Shown: positions 9,060 to 18,386, counted from the stretch's first letter. The stretch: DNA of 64,000 nucleotides from Tectiglobus sp965223355 (GCA_965223355.1 CBDCWE010000003.1:3906001-3970000), one strand, 5' to 3'. Notes: generated by a model from the sequence alone, not told the origin. Program-made: numbers and translations.

Positions 9060-10214
9060 CTACGCGATTGGCCGCTGGTCGGCAATCCGCAGACCGTAGC
9101 CGTCGAGACCGACATATACGGATTTCGGCGAATTTGTCAGTAAAATCATGTCGGAAACACCAAGGTCGCGCAGAATTTGCGAGCCGACGCCGATCTCGAC
9201 GTTGCGCTGTTCGCGATTGTCACGCTTGCGCAAGCCTGCATCCTGGATCTGACCCATTTCGATCGAAACTGCCTTGCTGCGTCGGTCACGGATCAGCACC
9301 AGCACGCCGCGGCCCTCTTGATCGATCTGGCGCATCGCCTTTTCGATGATCAGATCCTCGCCGGTCTCAACACCGATGCCCAACAGGTCGCCGAGGAGGT
9401 TGACTGCATGGACGCGAACGAGAACCGGATCAGACCCCGTGATGTCGCCTTTGACCAAGGCCAGATGTTCAACCGGGGTGCCGGTTGTTTCGTAGACGTG
9501 GAGCATAAAGTCTCCGGCCACGGCGCTGGTAACGGGGGTCCGCGAAACCTCGCGCACGACACGATCGTTGCGCAACCGGAAGGCAATGAGGTCTTCGATG
9601 GTACCGACCTTCAAACCATGCTTTTGGGCAAATGCAACGAGGTCCGGCAGGCGCGCCATGGTGCCGTCATCGTTCATGATCTCGCAAATGACAGCCGCTG
9701 GATAGAGCCCGGCCAGGCGCGCGAGATCGACAGAGGCCTCGGTATGGCCGGCACGTAACAGCACACCACCCTCGCGCGCGACCAAGGGAAAGACATGGCC
9801 CGGCGACACGATATCCTCATGATCTTTGGTGGCATCGATCGCGGTGGCGATGGTGCGGGCACGGTCGTGGGCCGAGATGCCGGTGGTGATGCCCTCGCGT
9901 GCCTCGATCGAAACCGTGAACGCAGTGCCGGTGCGCGAAGCGTTGGTGCGCACCATCGATGCCAAGTGCAACTGACCGGCGCGCTGTTCGGTCAAGCTCA
10001 GACAAATCAGACCGCGGCCATGGGTTGCCATGAAATTGATGGCATCGGGCGTTGCCATTTGCGCTGGAACAACAAGATCGCCTTCGTTCTCGCGATCTTC
10101 TGCGTCGACCAGAATCACCATGCGCCCATTGCGCATATCCTCGATGATGTCCTCGGTCGGCGACAGAAACCCTTTGCCTTCCTCATAGACCACGGTTTTC
10201 AAGTTCTGACTCAC
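9060..10214 (-). CDS. ribB: 3,4-dihydroxy-2-butanone-4-phosphate synthase with degenerate GTP cyclohydrolase II domain
   Basis: The protein has 384 residues. Residues ~15-215 form a complete RibB domain (DAEDRENEGDLVVPAQ, HGRGLICLSL, SAHDRARTI, SPGHVFPLVAREGG, RAGHTEASVDLARL), which makes the four-carbon precursor of riboflavin. The rest is RibA-like but looks inactive: where GTP cyclohydrolase II has a CLTGD...CDC zinc site, this protein reads VRVHAVNLLGDLLGIGVE, with none of the three cysteines, and DQEGRG is followed by VLVLIRD. Such RibB proteins with a dead RibA tail are known in alphaproteobacteria. A true RibA must be encoded elsewhere. The start overlaps the ribE stop by 4 bp. Confidence 0.93.
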   Translation of the reverse strand: MSQNLKTVVYEEGKGFLSPTEDIIEDMRNGRMVILVDAEDRENEGDLVVPAQMATPDAINFMATHGRGLICLSLTEQRAGQLHLASMVRTNASRTGTAFTVSIEAREGITTGISAHDRARTIATAIDATKDHEDIVSPGHVFPLVAREGGVLLRAGHTEASVDLARLAGLYPAAVICEIMNDDGTMARLPDLVAFAQKHGLKVGTIEDLIAFRLRNDRVVREVSRTPVTSAVAGDFMLHVYETTGTPVEHLALVKGDITGSDPVLVRVHAVNLLGDLLGIGVETGEDLIIEKAMRQIDQEGRGVLVLIRDRRSKAVSIEMGQIQDAGLRKRDNREQRNVEIGVGSQILRDLGVSDMILLTNSPKSVYVGLDGYGLRIADQRPIA

Positions 10215-10804
10215 TTGCGATACTCCAAGAGCCGGGCAACGTAGCGGGCGAAAAGATCAACTTCGGTATTGACCTCATCGCCCACCTGCCGCGCGCCCCA
10301 GGTGGTGACGTTGAGGCTGTGCGGGATGAGGTTGACCCCGAACGACTGGCCGGCGACCTCGTTGACCGTCAGTGACGTGCCGTCAAGCGCGACCGATCCC
10401 TTTGGCGCGATATATAAGGCCAGATGCTCGGGTGCTTCAAATACGATCCGCTGACAATCTCCGTCCGGATAAATGTCGGCAATGCGCGCGAGGCCATCAA
10501 CGTGGCCTGTTACGACATGACCGCCGAGTTCGTCGCCGGCCCGGAGCGCGCGCTCGAGGTTGACCTTGGTGCCCGGCAACCAGGCTCCCAGCGACGTTTT
10601 CGACCGCGTTTCATTCGACACGTCAACCGTGAAGACCGCGCCCGCTCCGGACGCTTCGATGCCCGTCACCGTCAGACAGCAGCCGGCACAGCAGATCGAG
10701 GCGCCGATGGCGATTGTTTGCGCGTCGTAGGAGCACTTTATCTCATAGGCATCACCGTCAACCGCGGTGATTTCACCTATATCCGTAACGATCCCGGTAA
10801 ACAT
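10211..10804 (-). CDS. ribE: Riboflavin synthase (alpha subunit)
   Basis: This enzyme dismutates two lumazine molecules to riboflavin. The 197 residues form two repeated lumazine-binding barrels, starting with the diagnostic MFTGIVTDIGEI. CCAGCCLTVTGIE (around residue 40) and DGTSLTVNEVAG (around residue 145) are the paired substrate motifs. GGHVVTGHVDGLARI separates the domains. It sits 38 bp after ribD and overlaps ribBA by 4 bp. I saw no FMN riboswitch upstream. Confidence 0.96.
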   Translation of the reverse strand: MFTGIVTDIGEITAVDGDAYEIKCSYDAQTIAIGASICCAGCCLTVTGIEASGAGAVFTVDVSNETRSKTSLGAWLPGTKVNLERALRAGDELGGHVVTGHVDGLARIADIYPDGDCQRIVFEAPEHLALYIAPKGSVALDGTSLTVNEVAGQSFGVNLIPHSLNVTTWGARQVGDEVNTEVDLFARYVARLLEYRK

Positions 10805-10842
10805 TCTGCCTCCTCGGCGCGGCGGCTAACGCGATTGCGATC

Positions 10843-11937
10843 TCATCGACGACGGAACACGATCATATCATCGTTGGCAAGCATGCGATGTGCGATGCGC
10901 CGCAATGGTGTGCGGCTCACATAACGATGAAGATGTGCGCTGACCCGTGCATCATCCAATGGCCTGATGCCGGCTGGTCGGGCGTGGAACAGGCACACCT
11001 CGTCGACCAGGCCGGCGCGATCAAAGGCCCGCCATATGGTCGGGCCGCCCTCAACCAGCAGGCGCGTAATGCCGCGGGCGACCAGTTCTTCCATCAGGGC
11101 CGGCAACCACGGCCTGCCGGCGACGCCCACAATCGCCACGGTTTCGCACGAACCCCGGTCCTGTCGCGGCGCTATGTCGGAACCGCCGGTCGTCACCCAC
11201 CACACCGGAGGGTGTTGAGCGTCAAACAGCGCGAGCGGGGAAGGTAGCGGTCTGCTGCCGCCGAGCACAATGCGCACCGGTGAGCGCTGCAAAAGGCCCG
11301 GCAACCGACAGGTTAGGGTCGGGTTATCTTCAACAGCGGTGCCGTGGCCGATCACGATCGCATCAGCCGTGGCGCGCAGGAGATGGCCGTGGCCGCGCGC
11401 ATCCGGTCCGGTGACCCAGGTCGGCGCACCGGCGGTACCGCGCGACACTGATCCATCCGCGGCCAACGCCATCTTCAACTGCACGAATGGACGGCGCTCG
11501 GTGACACGCAGGATGTGGCCGAGCGTCAGCCAATGGCAGGCATCTCTGAGGACGCCGCGGGTAACGTCGATCCCGGCCTCGCGCAAGCGCGCCAAACCGC
11601 GGCCTGCAACGCGCGGATCAGGATCTTCAAGACCGACGACGACGCGGCCAATTCCGGCGGCAATGATTGCATCCGCACATGGCGGCGTGCGGCCGTGATG
11701 GGAACAGGGCTCGAGCGTGACGTAGAGCGTCGCGCCGGCAGCGCGGTGGCCGGCGCGGCGCAACGCTTCGGGTTCGGCATGGGGGCGGCCGCCGGGCATC
11801 GTCCAGCCGCGCGCAATAATCTCGCCCGTTGCCGGTTCGACAATGACCGCGCCGACGGTTGGATTGGGCGATGTGCGCCCGAGACCGCGAGCCGCCATGC
11901 GCACTGCAATCTCCATACAGCGCACATCGTCTCGCAA
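10843..11937 (-). CDS. ribD: Bifunctional pyrimidine deaminase/reductase of riboflavin synthesis
   Basis: RibD deaminates the pyrimidine made by GTP cyclohydrolase II and then reduces its ribosyl side chain. The N-terminal deaminase domain has TSPNPTVGAVIV, the zinc ligands of GGRPHAEPEAL and PCSHHGRTPPC. The C-terminal reductase domain has QLKMALAADGSVS, IGHGTAVEDNPTLTCR and LLVEGGPTIW. A perfect AGGAGG lies 6 nt before a TTG at 11937, and translation from there gives the usual short lead (LRDDVRCMEIAVRMAARGLG). The ATG at 11955 lies upstream of that site and is the alternative. It follows nrdR by 68-86 bp. Confidence 0.95.
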   Translation of the reverse strand: MRDDVRCMEIAVRMAARGLGRTSPNPTVGAVIVEPATGEIIARGWTMPGGRPHAEPEALRRAGHRAAGATLYVTLEPCSHHGRTPPCADAIIAAGIGRVVVGLEDPDPRVAGRGLARLREAGIDVTRGVLRDACHWLTLGHILRVTERRPFVQLKMALAADGSVSRGTAGAPTWVTGPDARGHGHLLRATADAIVIGHGTAVEDNPTLTCRLPGLLQRSPVRIVLGGSRPLPSPLALFDAQHPPVWWVTTGGSDIAPRQDRGSCETVAIVGVAGRPWLPALMEELVARGITRLLVEGGPTIWRAFDRAGLVDEVCLFHARPAGIRPLDDARVSAHLHRYVSRTPLRRIAHRMLANDDMIVFRRR

Positions 11938-12023
11938 GTCCTGCCTCCTCACCATCGCGCCTCTATGCGCACTTGTTGCCGGTTGGACGACCGACCGGTC
12001 ATCGCCCGCCGATCCCGCCTAAC

Positions 12024-12515
12024 CTAACGCGACGGCTCGCCGTTATCCGCGCCGTCCTCGCCAGCCGTCTTTGCAATTTCGCCAAGCACGTCCTCAAAAT
12101 CCGCAGCGTCGCGAAAATCGCGATAGACGGATGCAAAGCGAACATAACCGACGGCATCGACGCTGCGAAGCGCTTCCATCACCAACTCACCAATCAGACC
12201 GGACGCGATCTCGGTTTCGCCCGCGCTTTCGAGCTGGCGCACAATGCCCGACACCATGCGGTCAATGCGCTCGGAACCGACTGGGCGCTTGCGCAATGCG
12301 ACCTCGACGGAGCGTTGCAGTTTGTCACGCTCGAAGGACACCTTTCGGCCAGATCGCTTGAGGACGACGAGTTCGCGCAACTGCACTCGTTCAAAGGTCG
12401 TAAACCGCCCGCCGCAGTCGGGACACATGCGGCGACGTCGAATCGCACTGTTTTCTTCGGTGGGTCGGCTGTCCTTGACCTGGGTCTCATCACTGGCACA
12501 GAAGGGACAACGCAC
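12024..12515 (-). CDS. nrdR: Transcriptional repressor NrdR
   Basis: NrdR senses ATP/dATP through an ATP-cone and represses ribonucleotide reductase genes. From the GTG at 12515 the protein has 163 residues and begins VRCPFCASDETQVKDSR, with a four-Cys zinc ribbon (CPFC...CPDC) at residues 3-34. The ATP-cone starts at about residue 46 (LVVLKRSGRKVSFERDKLQR). A TTG at 12539 gives a longer form, but the GTG has GGGAG upstream and matches the family start. Its probable target nrdJ is also in this window. It lies 27 bp after glyA. Confidence 0.95.
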   Translation of the reverse strand: MRCPFCASDETQVKDSRPTEENSAIRRRRMCPDCGGRFTTFERVQLRELVVLKRSGRKVSFERDKLQRSVEVALRKRPVGSERIDRMVSGIVRQLESAGETEIASGLIGELVMEALRSVDAVGYVRFASVYRDFRDAADFEDVLGEIAKTAGEDGADNGEPSR

Positions 12516-12542
12516 GGCCGGTCTCCCGTTGGCGCGCAATCA

Positions 12543-13841
12543 TCATTGCGCATCGTCCCCGGAATAGATCGGGAACCGTTGGCACAGCTCGACGGCCTGG
12601 CGCTTGACGCGCGCCTCGACCTGTACCTGTGCACCACCATCGCTCCCGTGGCGTTCGAGCCCATCGAGCACGTCGGCAATCATGGCCGCCACCTGGCGGA
12701 ACTCAGCTTCGCCGAAACCTCGCGTCGTTGCCGCCGGTGTGCCAAGTCGAATACCCGACGTGATGGCCGGCTTTTGTGGATCGAATGGCACGCCGTTCTT
12801 GTTGCAGGTGATATGCGCGCGACCGAGCGCGCTTTCGGCGTCCCTACCGGTGAGGCCGCGGCGGCGCAAGTCGACCAGCATCAAATGATTGTCGGTGCCA
12901 CCCGTCACGATCTCATAGCCGCGCTCCTGGAGCGCGGCGGCGAGCGCCTTGGCATTGGTCGCGACGGCTTTCGCGTAGGCCCTAAAGTCGGCCTCGAGCG
13001 CTTCGCCGAACGCCACCGCCTTGGCGGCGATAATGTGCATCAGCGGGCCGCCTTGCATGCCCGGGAAGACGGCCGAGTTGACCTTTTTGGCAATCGTCTC
13101 ATCGTTGGTCAGGACAAGACCTCCGCGCGGGCCGCGCAGGGTCTTGTGCGTCGTGCTCGAGACAACGTGGGCATGCGGAAATGGGCTTGGATGGGCGCCG
13201 CCCGCGACCAGGCCGGCGAAATGAGCCATGTCGACAAACAAACAAGCACCAACGGCATCGGCAATCTGGCGGAACCGCGCAAAGTCCCAGAACCGGCTGT
13301 AGGCGGAACCGCCGGCAACAATCAGCTTCGGTTTGACGCGATGAGCGGTTTGTTCGAGCGCGTCCATGTCGATGATGCCGTCTGTTTCGCGCACACCGTA
13401 TGGCTCGACGCGGAACCACTTCCCCGATTGATTGACTGAGGAACCATGCGTGAGATGGCCGCCGGCATTGAGGTCGAGGCCCATAAACGTGTCGCCCGGT
13501 TGCATGAGCGCCATGAACACGGCCTGATTGGCCTGGCTGCCGGAATGGGTCTGGACATTGGCATAGGCGCAGCCAAACAACTGTTTGGCGCGTTCGATTG
13601 CAACCCGTTCGGCGACGTCAACAAACTGGCAGCCGCCATAGTAGCGCCGCCCCGGATAACCTTCGGCATACTTGTTGGTCAGCACCGTGCCGGCGGTCTC
13701 CAAGACCGCCTTCGAGACGATGTTTTCCGAGGCGATCAGTTCTATTTCGTTCTGCTGGCGGCCAAGCTCCGATTGCACGGTGGCAAAGATTTCCGGATCG
13801 CGCTCGGCCAGAGGGGTGTGGAAGAACGCGTTCAAATTCAT
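12543..13841 (-). CDS. glyA: Serine hydroxymethyltransferase
   Basis: GlyA interconverts serine and glycine with tetrahydrofolate and PLP in the cytoplasm. The PLP lysine is in SSTTHKTLRGPRGG. Other marks are LAERDPEIF near the start, IELIASENIVS, TNKYAEGYPGRRYYGG, ANVQTHSGSQAN and ITSGIRLGTPA. I chose the ATG at 13841 (MNLNAFFHTPLAERDPEI), which gives 432 residues, the normal family length. In-frame starts at 13853, 13871 and a GTG at 13928 exist and none has a strong ribosome-binding site. It is the first gene of the long minus-strand run toward thiL. Confidence 0.95.
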   Translation of the reverse strand: MNLNAFFHTPLAERDPEIFATVQSELGRQQNEIELIASENIVSKAVLETAGTVLTNKYAEGYPGRRYYGGCQFVDVAERVAIERAKQLFGCAYANVQTHSGSQANQAVFMALMQPGDTFMGLDLNAGGHLTHGSSVNQSGKWFRVEPYGVRETDGIIDMDALEQTAHRVKPKLIVAGGSAYSRFWDFARFRQIADAVGACLFVDMAHFAGLVAGGAHPSPFPHAHVVSSTTHKTLRGPRGGLVLTNDETIAKKVNSAVFPGMQGGPLMHIIAAKAVAFGEALEADFRAYAKAVATNAKALAAALQERGYEIVTGGTDNHLMLVDLRRRGLTGRDAESALGRAHITCNKNGVPFDPQKPAITSGIRLGTPAATTRGFGEAEFRQVAAMIADVLDGLERHGSDGGAQVQVEARVKRQAVELCQRFPIYSGDDAQ

Positions 13842-13929
13842 GATGTCTTGCGGCATGGATTCGGCTGCCATGATTGATTTCGCGTGACACTGTCGGCGGT
13901 TTGGTTCTGCGGCCTCGATGTCCGACACT

Positions 13930-14493
13930 TGAACTTAACGCCAGCGCCGTCGCCTGTTTCGCCGCACCATGATACGTGTGCTAGCACGTCGTGGCCGTGT
14001 GGATGCGCCTCTACTCATCGCGCGTTTCGTTGCGCTTGCGAACAAGGGCAGGTTGCTCTAGCACCACCTCAGCGCGACCGCAAGCGCGTCCCCGGTCCTG
14101 CAACCATCGGTCACGCAAATACCGTGATCCTATAATGCCGCGATCCGATCAAGTCGGCACACGCATCGATTTGCGTTCCCGGGCCTGCGATCCCTTGAAC
14201 TGCTGTTTGCAGATATTCGTGAACGCCGAGGTGCGCGCGCTGAGGATGGCGGGGAAGGACGACATCGTTGCGCTTTGTGATGGCGCACACGGGCCAGCGC
14301 ACAACCTGCCACCGCCCACCGGCGGCAAGGTTTCAAACACCTCTGAAACGCGATAGGCGTATTGCATTGACTGCGCCGATGACCTAAGAACGCGTGTTCG
14401 CGCTGCGATTGATCCTAGACCTTAGGACTTGCGCTTACCGGGGCCGATCAATCGAGAAAAGGTATTTCTCGAAAATCAAGGGATTAAATCTCA
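13930..14493. other. Spacer between glyA and tRNA-Ser
   Basis: I see no supportable gene. A remnant of a family B end (GGCAGGTTGCTCTAG) lies at about 14047-14062. The divergent promoters for glyA and the tRNA should lie here, but I cannot place them reliably. Confidence 0.5.
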
Positions 14494-14584
14494 GGAGACG
14501 TGGCCGAGTGGCTGAAGGCGCTCCCCTGCTAAGGGAGTATACCTCAAAAGGGTATCGAGGGTTCGAATCCCTCCGTCTCCGCCA
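14494..14584 (+). tRNA. tRNA-Ser(GCT)
   Basis: The cloverleaf can be folded by eye. The acceptor arms GGAGACG and CGTCTCC pair, with discriminator G and an encoded CCA at 14582-14584. The anticodon stem CTCCC/GGGAG holds loop CTGCTAA with anticodon GCT. A long variable arm (type II tRNA) and the GGTTCGAATCC T-arm are present. Length 91 nt fits serine tRNAs. An IS481 copy begins 9 bp downstream. Confidence 0.97.
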
Positions 14585-14627
14585 GTGAACACTTGTCCGA
14601 CCCGGAGACATAGGTAACAGATCGTTC

Positions 14628-15915
14628 CTAAGACATGGGTGACACCCTCGAGCCGAACGGGGTATCGATAGTTTGCAAGGTTTTCTGTTCTAAGTCTATG
14701 TATCCGAGATCGTAGGCCATGAAGCTTACGAGCCAGATGCCGTCGTCGACTTCCTTTATTCCAAGCCTCTGTCCGGCCATGACGGTTGAGATGTTGATCT
14801 TCTTGCGGTGCATGCAGATGCGTCCGCATGACGTCACGAGCACGTCGCGATCGTGCAGCGGATAGTCGATCTCCGGCAGGCCCTGGTAGGGTCGCGGCGC
14901 TGCGCGATAGACGTCTGCAGGTATTTTCATGTCGAGTGCTTCGTGAGGGCGTTCGTCATTGAACTCGCTCATAAATTCATCGAAGCGGGCCTGCTGCTGA
15001 AGACTGTTTGCGGCAGCGGGGCGGCATGCCTCCTTCTTCAAGGTCAGATGCATGCGCTCATGGCGGCCGTTCTGGTGCGGGTTGCCGGGTTTGATGCGCT
15101 CGATCGCGATGCCGAGACGCAGCCACCACACCGATAGAGCATTTTTCGTTTATACGGAGTCACGAAAAGTGCTCTATCTGTTTGTTTTCACGCATATTCT
15201 TATCCAAAAAGTGCGCGCACTTTTCGGGAATATGCTCTAGCCTGGAGAGATTGTAGAGCCCGTTCGGGCTGGCGAAGGGGAGGCCGTTGTCGGTGCGGAT
15301 AGCATCCGGCAGGCCGCGCTCCTGGAACAGGCGCACGAAGGCGTCGAAGGCGCCGGCCTCTTTGGTCGATTGCAAGGCTTCGCACATCAGGATGAAGCGC
15401 GAGGCCTGGTCGGTGACGGTGAGGGGGTAACAGTAGTTGCGGTTGGCGAGCTTGAACTCGCCCTTGAAGTCGGCGCACCACAACTGATTGGGCTGGGCGA
15501 CCTCGGTGAGCGCGGTGCCCTTGGCCTTGCCGCGGCGGGTTTTGGCGCGTTTGACCAGGCCGTAGCGGTCGAGGACGGCGTGGACGGTGGATTTGGCGGG
15601 CACGCGGATGTCGCCGGCGAGCCGCCGGACGAGCAGTTCGCGGATCTTGCGTGCGCCCCAGTTGGGCTTCTCGCGCTTGATGCGCACGATCAAGGCCTCG
15701 ACCTGGGCCGGCAGCTGGTTGGCGTAGCGCCACGGCCGGCGCGAGCGGTCGGTCAGCGCTTCAACGCCGTGCTCCTTGTAGCGGTTGAAGATCTTGTAGC
15801 CGGTTTTGCGGGAGATCGCGAACTCGCGGCAGACGTCTGACATTGCCTCGCCTTCGAGGATGCGGGCAACGAAGCGGACACGTTCGTCCATCACCGAACT
15901 CTCTTTCCACGGCAT
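14628..15915 (-). pseudogene. IS481 transposase, split by a 107-bp insertion
   Basis: The N-terminal half (15915 down to 15242) has the helix-turn-helix region (MSDVCREFAISRKTGYKIFN), then the DDE core with D in LWCADFKGEF and D in IRTDNGLPFASPN. The C-terminal half (15134 down to 14628) continues with SVWWLRLGIAIERIKPGNPH, the catalytic Glu in QNGRHERMHLTLKKEA, and ends in the family-typical PFGSRVSPMS. The two halves join seamlessly (YNLSRL|SVWWLRL) once the palindromic insert is removed, so the break is a clean insertion. The first fragment now reads into the insert and stops at 15160. Confidence 0.9.
15135..15241. mobile_element. 107-bp two-hairpin MITE-like element inside the IS481 transposase
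   Basis: It is bounded by TA on both sides (15135-15136 and 15240-15241); removing one TA plus the insert restores the transposase frame. The ends are inverted: TAGAGCATTTTTCG on the left, TAGAGCATATTCCCG read inward from the right. Inside are two hairpins: AGAGCA...TTTTCG/CGAAAAGTGCTCT, and GCATATTC...AAAAGTGC/GCACTTTT...GAATATGC. It has no coding capacity. TA duplication is typical of IS630/Tc1-mariner-type transposition. Confidence 0.88.
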
Positions 15916-15991
15916 CAACACCTCCCGCAAAATGCGGAAAGTGTTACCTATGTGTCCGGTACGAAGTGTCACCTATGTCTCGGGTCGGGCA

Positions 15992-16410
15992 ACATTGGGT
16001 CCGTCCCTGCGCGCCGCCGAATGCGCACGCTGGCGGTGCGGTTGGTTCGCGGGCTCTTTACTTTTATGACCGTCTCGGCCGGCAATCAGGTCGATTGGCC
16101 GGATTGCAACTGATCGGCGCAGGGCCAGTGGCGGTCGTCGGTATAATCGGCCGGCGGCGCTGGCTCCATGGCGTTTGATGCCGCCCGGACAGCCTCGATC
16201 AGGCCGTCGATTTGCGCGAGTTCTCCGGCCCGCGTTCGTTCCGCCTCAGATCAACTGGCCTTGCCTTTGCGCAACAGGCGGATTGTCTCGCGCATGGCAT
16301 TCGACAGGATGATGGCGAGATGCGCTGCATCGCGGGCACCGACCAGGGACCGAACCGGTCGCCGGGTCGACAATATTGGATGGCCGCGCCAGGCGACAGC
16401 GGCGCGGCTC
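15992..16410. other. Spacer between IS481 and the altronate dehydratase-like gene
   Basis: No named gene. On the minus strand a frame of about 50 codons ending at 16251 (…RDAAHLAIILSNAMRETIRL…) has the composition of a real helical protein, but it lacks a convincing start. It may be a remnant or a small unrecognised gene. Confidence 0.4.
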
Positions 16411-17940
16411 TCACATCACCGCGCCGACCTGCCAGGGGACGAATTCGTTGTCGCCGTAGCCGAGCGCCTCCGACTTGCTCGGCTCACCCGAGGCCACCCG
16501 CAGGATCGTCTCGAAGATTTCCCTGCCCTTGTCTTCGAGGCTGACGCCGTCGAGGACGTCGCCGCAGTTGATGTCCATGTCGTCCGACATGCGGGCAAAC
16601 ATGTCGGAATTGGTGGCAAGCTTGATCGACGGTGAGGGTTTGCAGCCGTAGGCCGAACCGCGCCCGGTCGTGAACGTGACGACGTTGCAGCCGCCGGCAA
16701 CCTGGCCGGTTACCGAAACCGGGTCGTAGCCGGGGGTATCCATAAAGCAGAAGCCTTTGGCATCGACCGGTTCGGCATAGCGGTAGACGCCGCGCAGAGT
16801 GGTCGAGCCGCCTTTGGCAGTGGCGCCGAGCGACTTTTCGAGAATGGTCGTCAGGCCACCGGCCTTGTTGCCGGGCGACGGGTTGTTGTCCATCGAACCA
16901 CCGTGTTTGGCGGTGTAGTCGCGCCACCATGCGATAATGTCGACAAGCTTGCGGCCAATGTCCTCGTTGGCGGCGCGGCGCGTGAGGAGATGTTCGGCGC
17001 CATAGATCTCAGGGGTCTCAGCCAGTACCGCAGTGCCGCCGTGGTGAACCAGCATATCGGCCGCCAGGCCGAGCGCCGGGTTAGCGGTGATGCCGGAATA
17101 GCCGTCGGAGCCGCCGCACTGCAGCGCCACCATCAATTCCGAGGCGGGGCACGTCTCGCGGGTCGCCTGGTTGGCGCGCGGCAGCATGTCCTCAATACGC
17201 CCGACGCCGGTGGCGATCGTTTTGCGGGTGCCGCCGGTGTCCTGGATGGTCATCGTGAACAGATTGTCGCCGTCCTTGAGGCCATACTTTTCCTTCATGC
17301 GGGCGATCTGGAAGACTTCGCAGCCGAGCCCGACGATCAGTGCTGCAGCAATGTTCGGGTGGCCGGCCATGCCCCATTGCGTGCGTTCGAGGAATTCGAA
17401 GCCGGCCGAATTGGTCGCCATGCCGCAACCGGTGCCATGGACAAAGGAAACGACGCCGTCGACGTTGGGAAACCGCTCGAGGATGCCCGAGCGGTTGACC
17501 TCCTCGGCCATGAAACGGGCAACGGATGCCGAGCAGTTGACGCTGGTCAGGATGGCGACGTAATTGCGGGTGCCGACCTTGCCGTTGGCGCGGCGCAGGC
17601 CCTGAAACGTCGCCTGCTGTTCGACCGGCAGGAACACCTCGTCTTTGGCGCCCCGGGCGAAAGCGTAATCCCGGTCAAATTCGGCATAGTCGCAATTGTG
17701 GGTGTGGACGTGGCTGCCGGGGGCAATGTCAGCGCCGGCAAAGCCGATGATCTGGCCGAACTTGAGAATCGGAGCACCTTTTTCGATTTTCGCGATCGCC
17801 ATCTTGTGGCCTTTGAGGACGCGATCGGTCGCGGCAATGCCGTGGGCGCTGGTGCCCGGCATGAGACCGTCAACGGCAACGATAACGTTATCGTCGTCAT
17901 GAAGGCGAAGGGTGCGTGGGCAAGTGGGACGGTCCGGCAT
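16411..17940 (-). CDS. Altronate/galactarate dehydratase-family protein (UxaA-like)
   Basis: The 509-residue protein has the two-part architecture of altronate dehydratase: an N-terminal SAF domain (about residues 10-85, ending at SHVHTHNCDY) and a large catalytic domain with GTRNYVAILTSVNCSASV, FVHGTGCGMA, ALQCGGSDGYSGITANPALG and CNVVTFTTGRGSAYGCKPSP. The conserved cysteines and histidines that bind iron are present. It would dehydrate a sugar acid (altronate, galactarate or a relative) to a 2-keto-3-deoxy acid. The ATG has AAGGA upstream. No other uronate genes are adjacent, so the substrate is open. Confidence 0.88.
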   Translation of the reverse strand: MPDRPTCPRTLRLHDDDNVIVAVDGLMPGTSAHGIAATDRVLKGHKMAIAKIEKGAPILKFGQIIGFAGADIAPGSHVHTHNCDYAEFDRDYAFARGAKDEVFLPVEQQATFQGLRRANGKVGTRNYVAILTSVNCSASVARFMAEEVNRSGILERFPNVDGVVSFVHGTGCGMATNSAGFEFLERTQWGMAGHPNIAAALIVGLGCEVFQIARMKEKYGLKDGDNLFTMTIQDTGGTRKTIATGVGRIEDMLPRANQATRETCPASELMVALQCGGSDGYSGITANPALGLAADMLVHHGGTAVLAETPEIYGAEHLLTRRAANEDIGRKLVDIIAWWRDYTAKHGGSMDNNPSPGNKAGGLTTILEKSLGATAKGGSTTLRGVYRYAEPVDAKGFCFMDTPGYDPVSVTGQVAGGCNVVTFTTGRGSAYGCKPSPSIKLATNSDMFARMSDDMDINCGDVLDGVSLEDKGREIFETILRVASGEPSKSEALGYGDNEFVPWQVGAVM

Positions 17941-18386
17941 GTGATGTCCTTGTTGGGCTCGTGCACGGTCGCAATCTCGGCGCCGCGCAGGGCGGTGTTG
18001 CAGCCATCATGAACCGAGGTTGCGAAATGGCAAGGGCAGATGTGGCAGATGTGGACAGGCCGAGACGGGCTGCCGCTCTGGATCGCACGGCACAGCCTGT
18101 TCAGCGGTTTTGCTCGATCAGGACGCCGCCGTTATCAAGGCACGCTGCATGAACAGTTTTAGAGGCGGTGTGATTGGCGGCCGGGTCAAAAGTCTGCGCC
18201 GGCGCGCGCGCAGGCAATCGAGGCATCGAGGTTGGCCACACCGACGCAGACGGTCGCAGCCCGCCGATCCGGCCTCGGTTGTCATAAACCGGCGCATCAA
18301 ACAGAGCTGCATCAAACAGATTTGCTTTGCCGCGCGCCATGTGCTTCGCTCACCGGCGGTGACGGGCGAACGGGAGGGCTGCCGCC
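17941..18386. other. Spacer without a recognised gene
   Basis: About 445 bp between divergent genes. Short frames on both strands (for example 18101-18340 minus) show no family motif. I see no repeat family here. Confidence 0.5.

Larger units (their letters stand above)
14594..15991 (-). mobile_element. IS481-family insertion sequence, inactive
   Basis: Imperfect terminal inverted repeats bound the element: TGTCCGACCCGGAGACATAG on the left, and TGCCCGACCCGAGACATAGG read inward on the minus strand from the right. Near each end the motif GACATAGGTRAC is repeated. The single transposase reads on the minus strand and is interrupted at 15135-15241 by a palindromic element. Without that insert the length is about 1.29 kb, normal for IS481. 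Confidence 0.88.

Noticed and set aside
10805..12023. FMN riboswitch in the riboflavin operon
   Set aside because: The gaps before ribE (38 bp) and ribD (about 86 bp) are too short for the element and show no AGGGTCGG-type segments.
14144..14356. Short ORFs between glyA and tRNA-Ser
   Set aside because: Overlapping frames on both strands with no conserved motif and no clear starts.
18101..18340. Minus-strand 79-codon ORF upstream of the GFA gene
   Set aside because: No ribosome-binding site or recognisable motif; composition no better than shadow frames.
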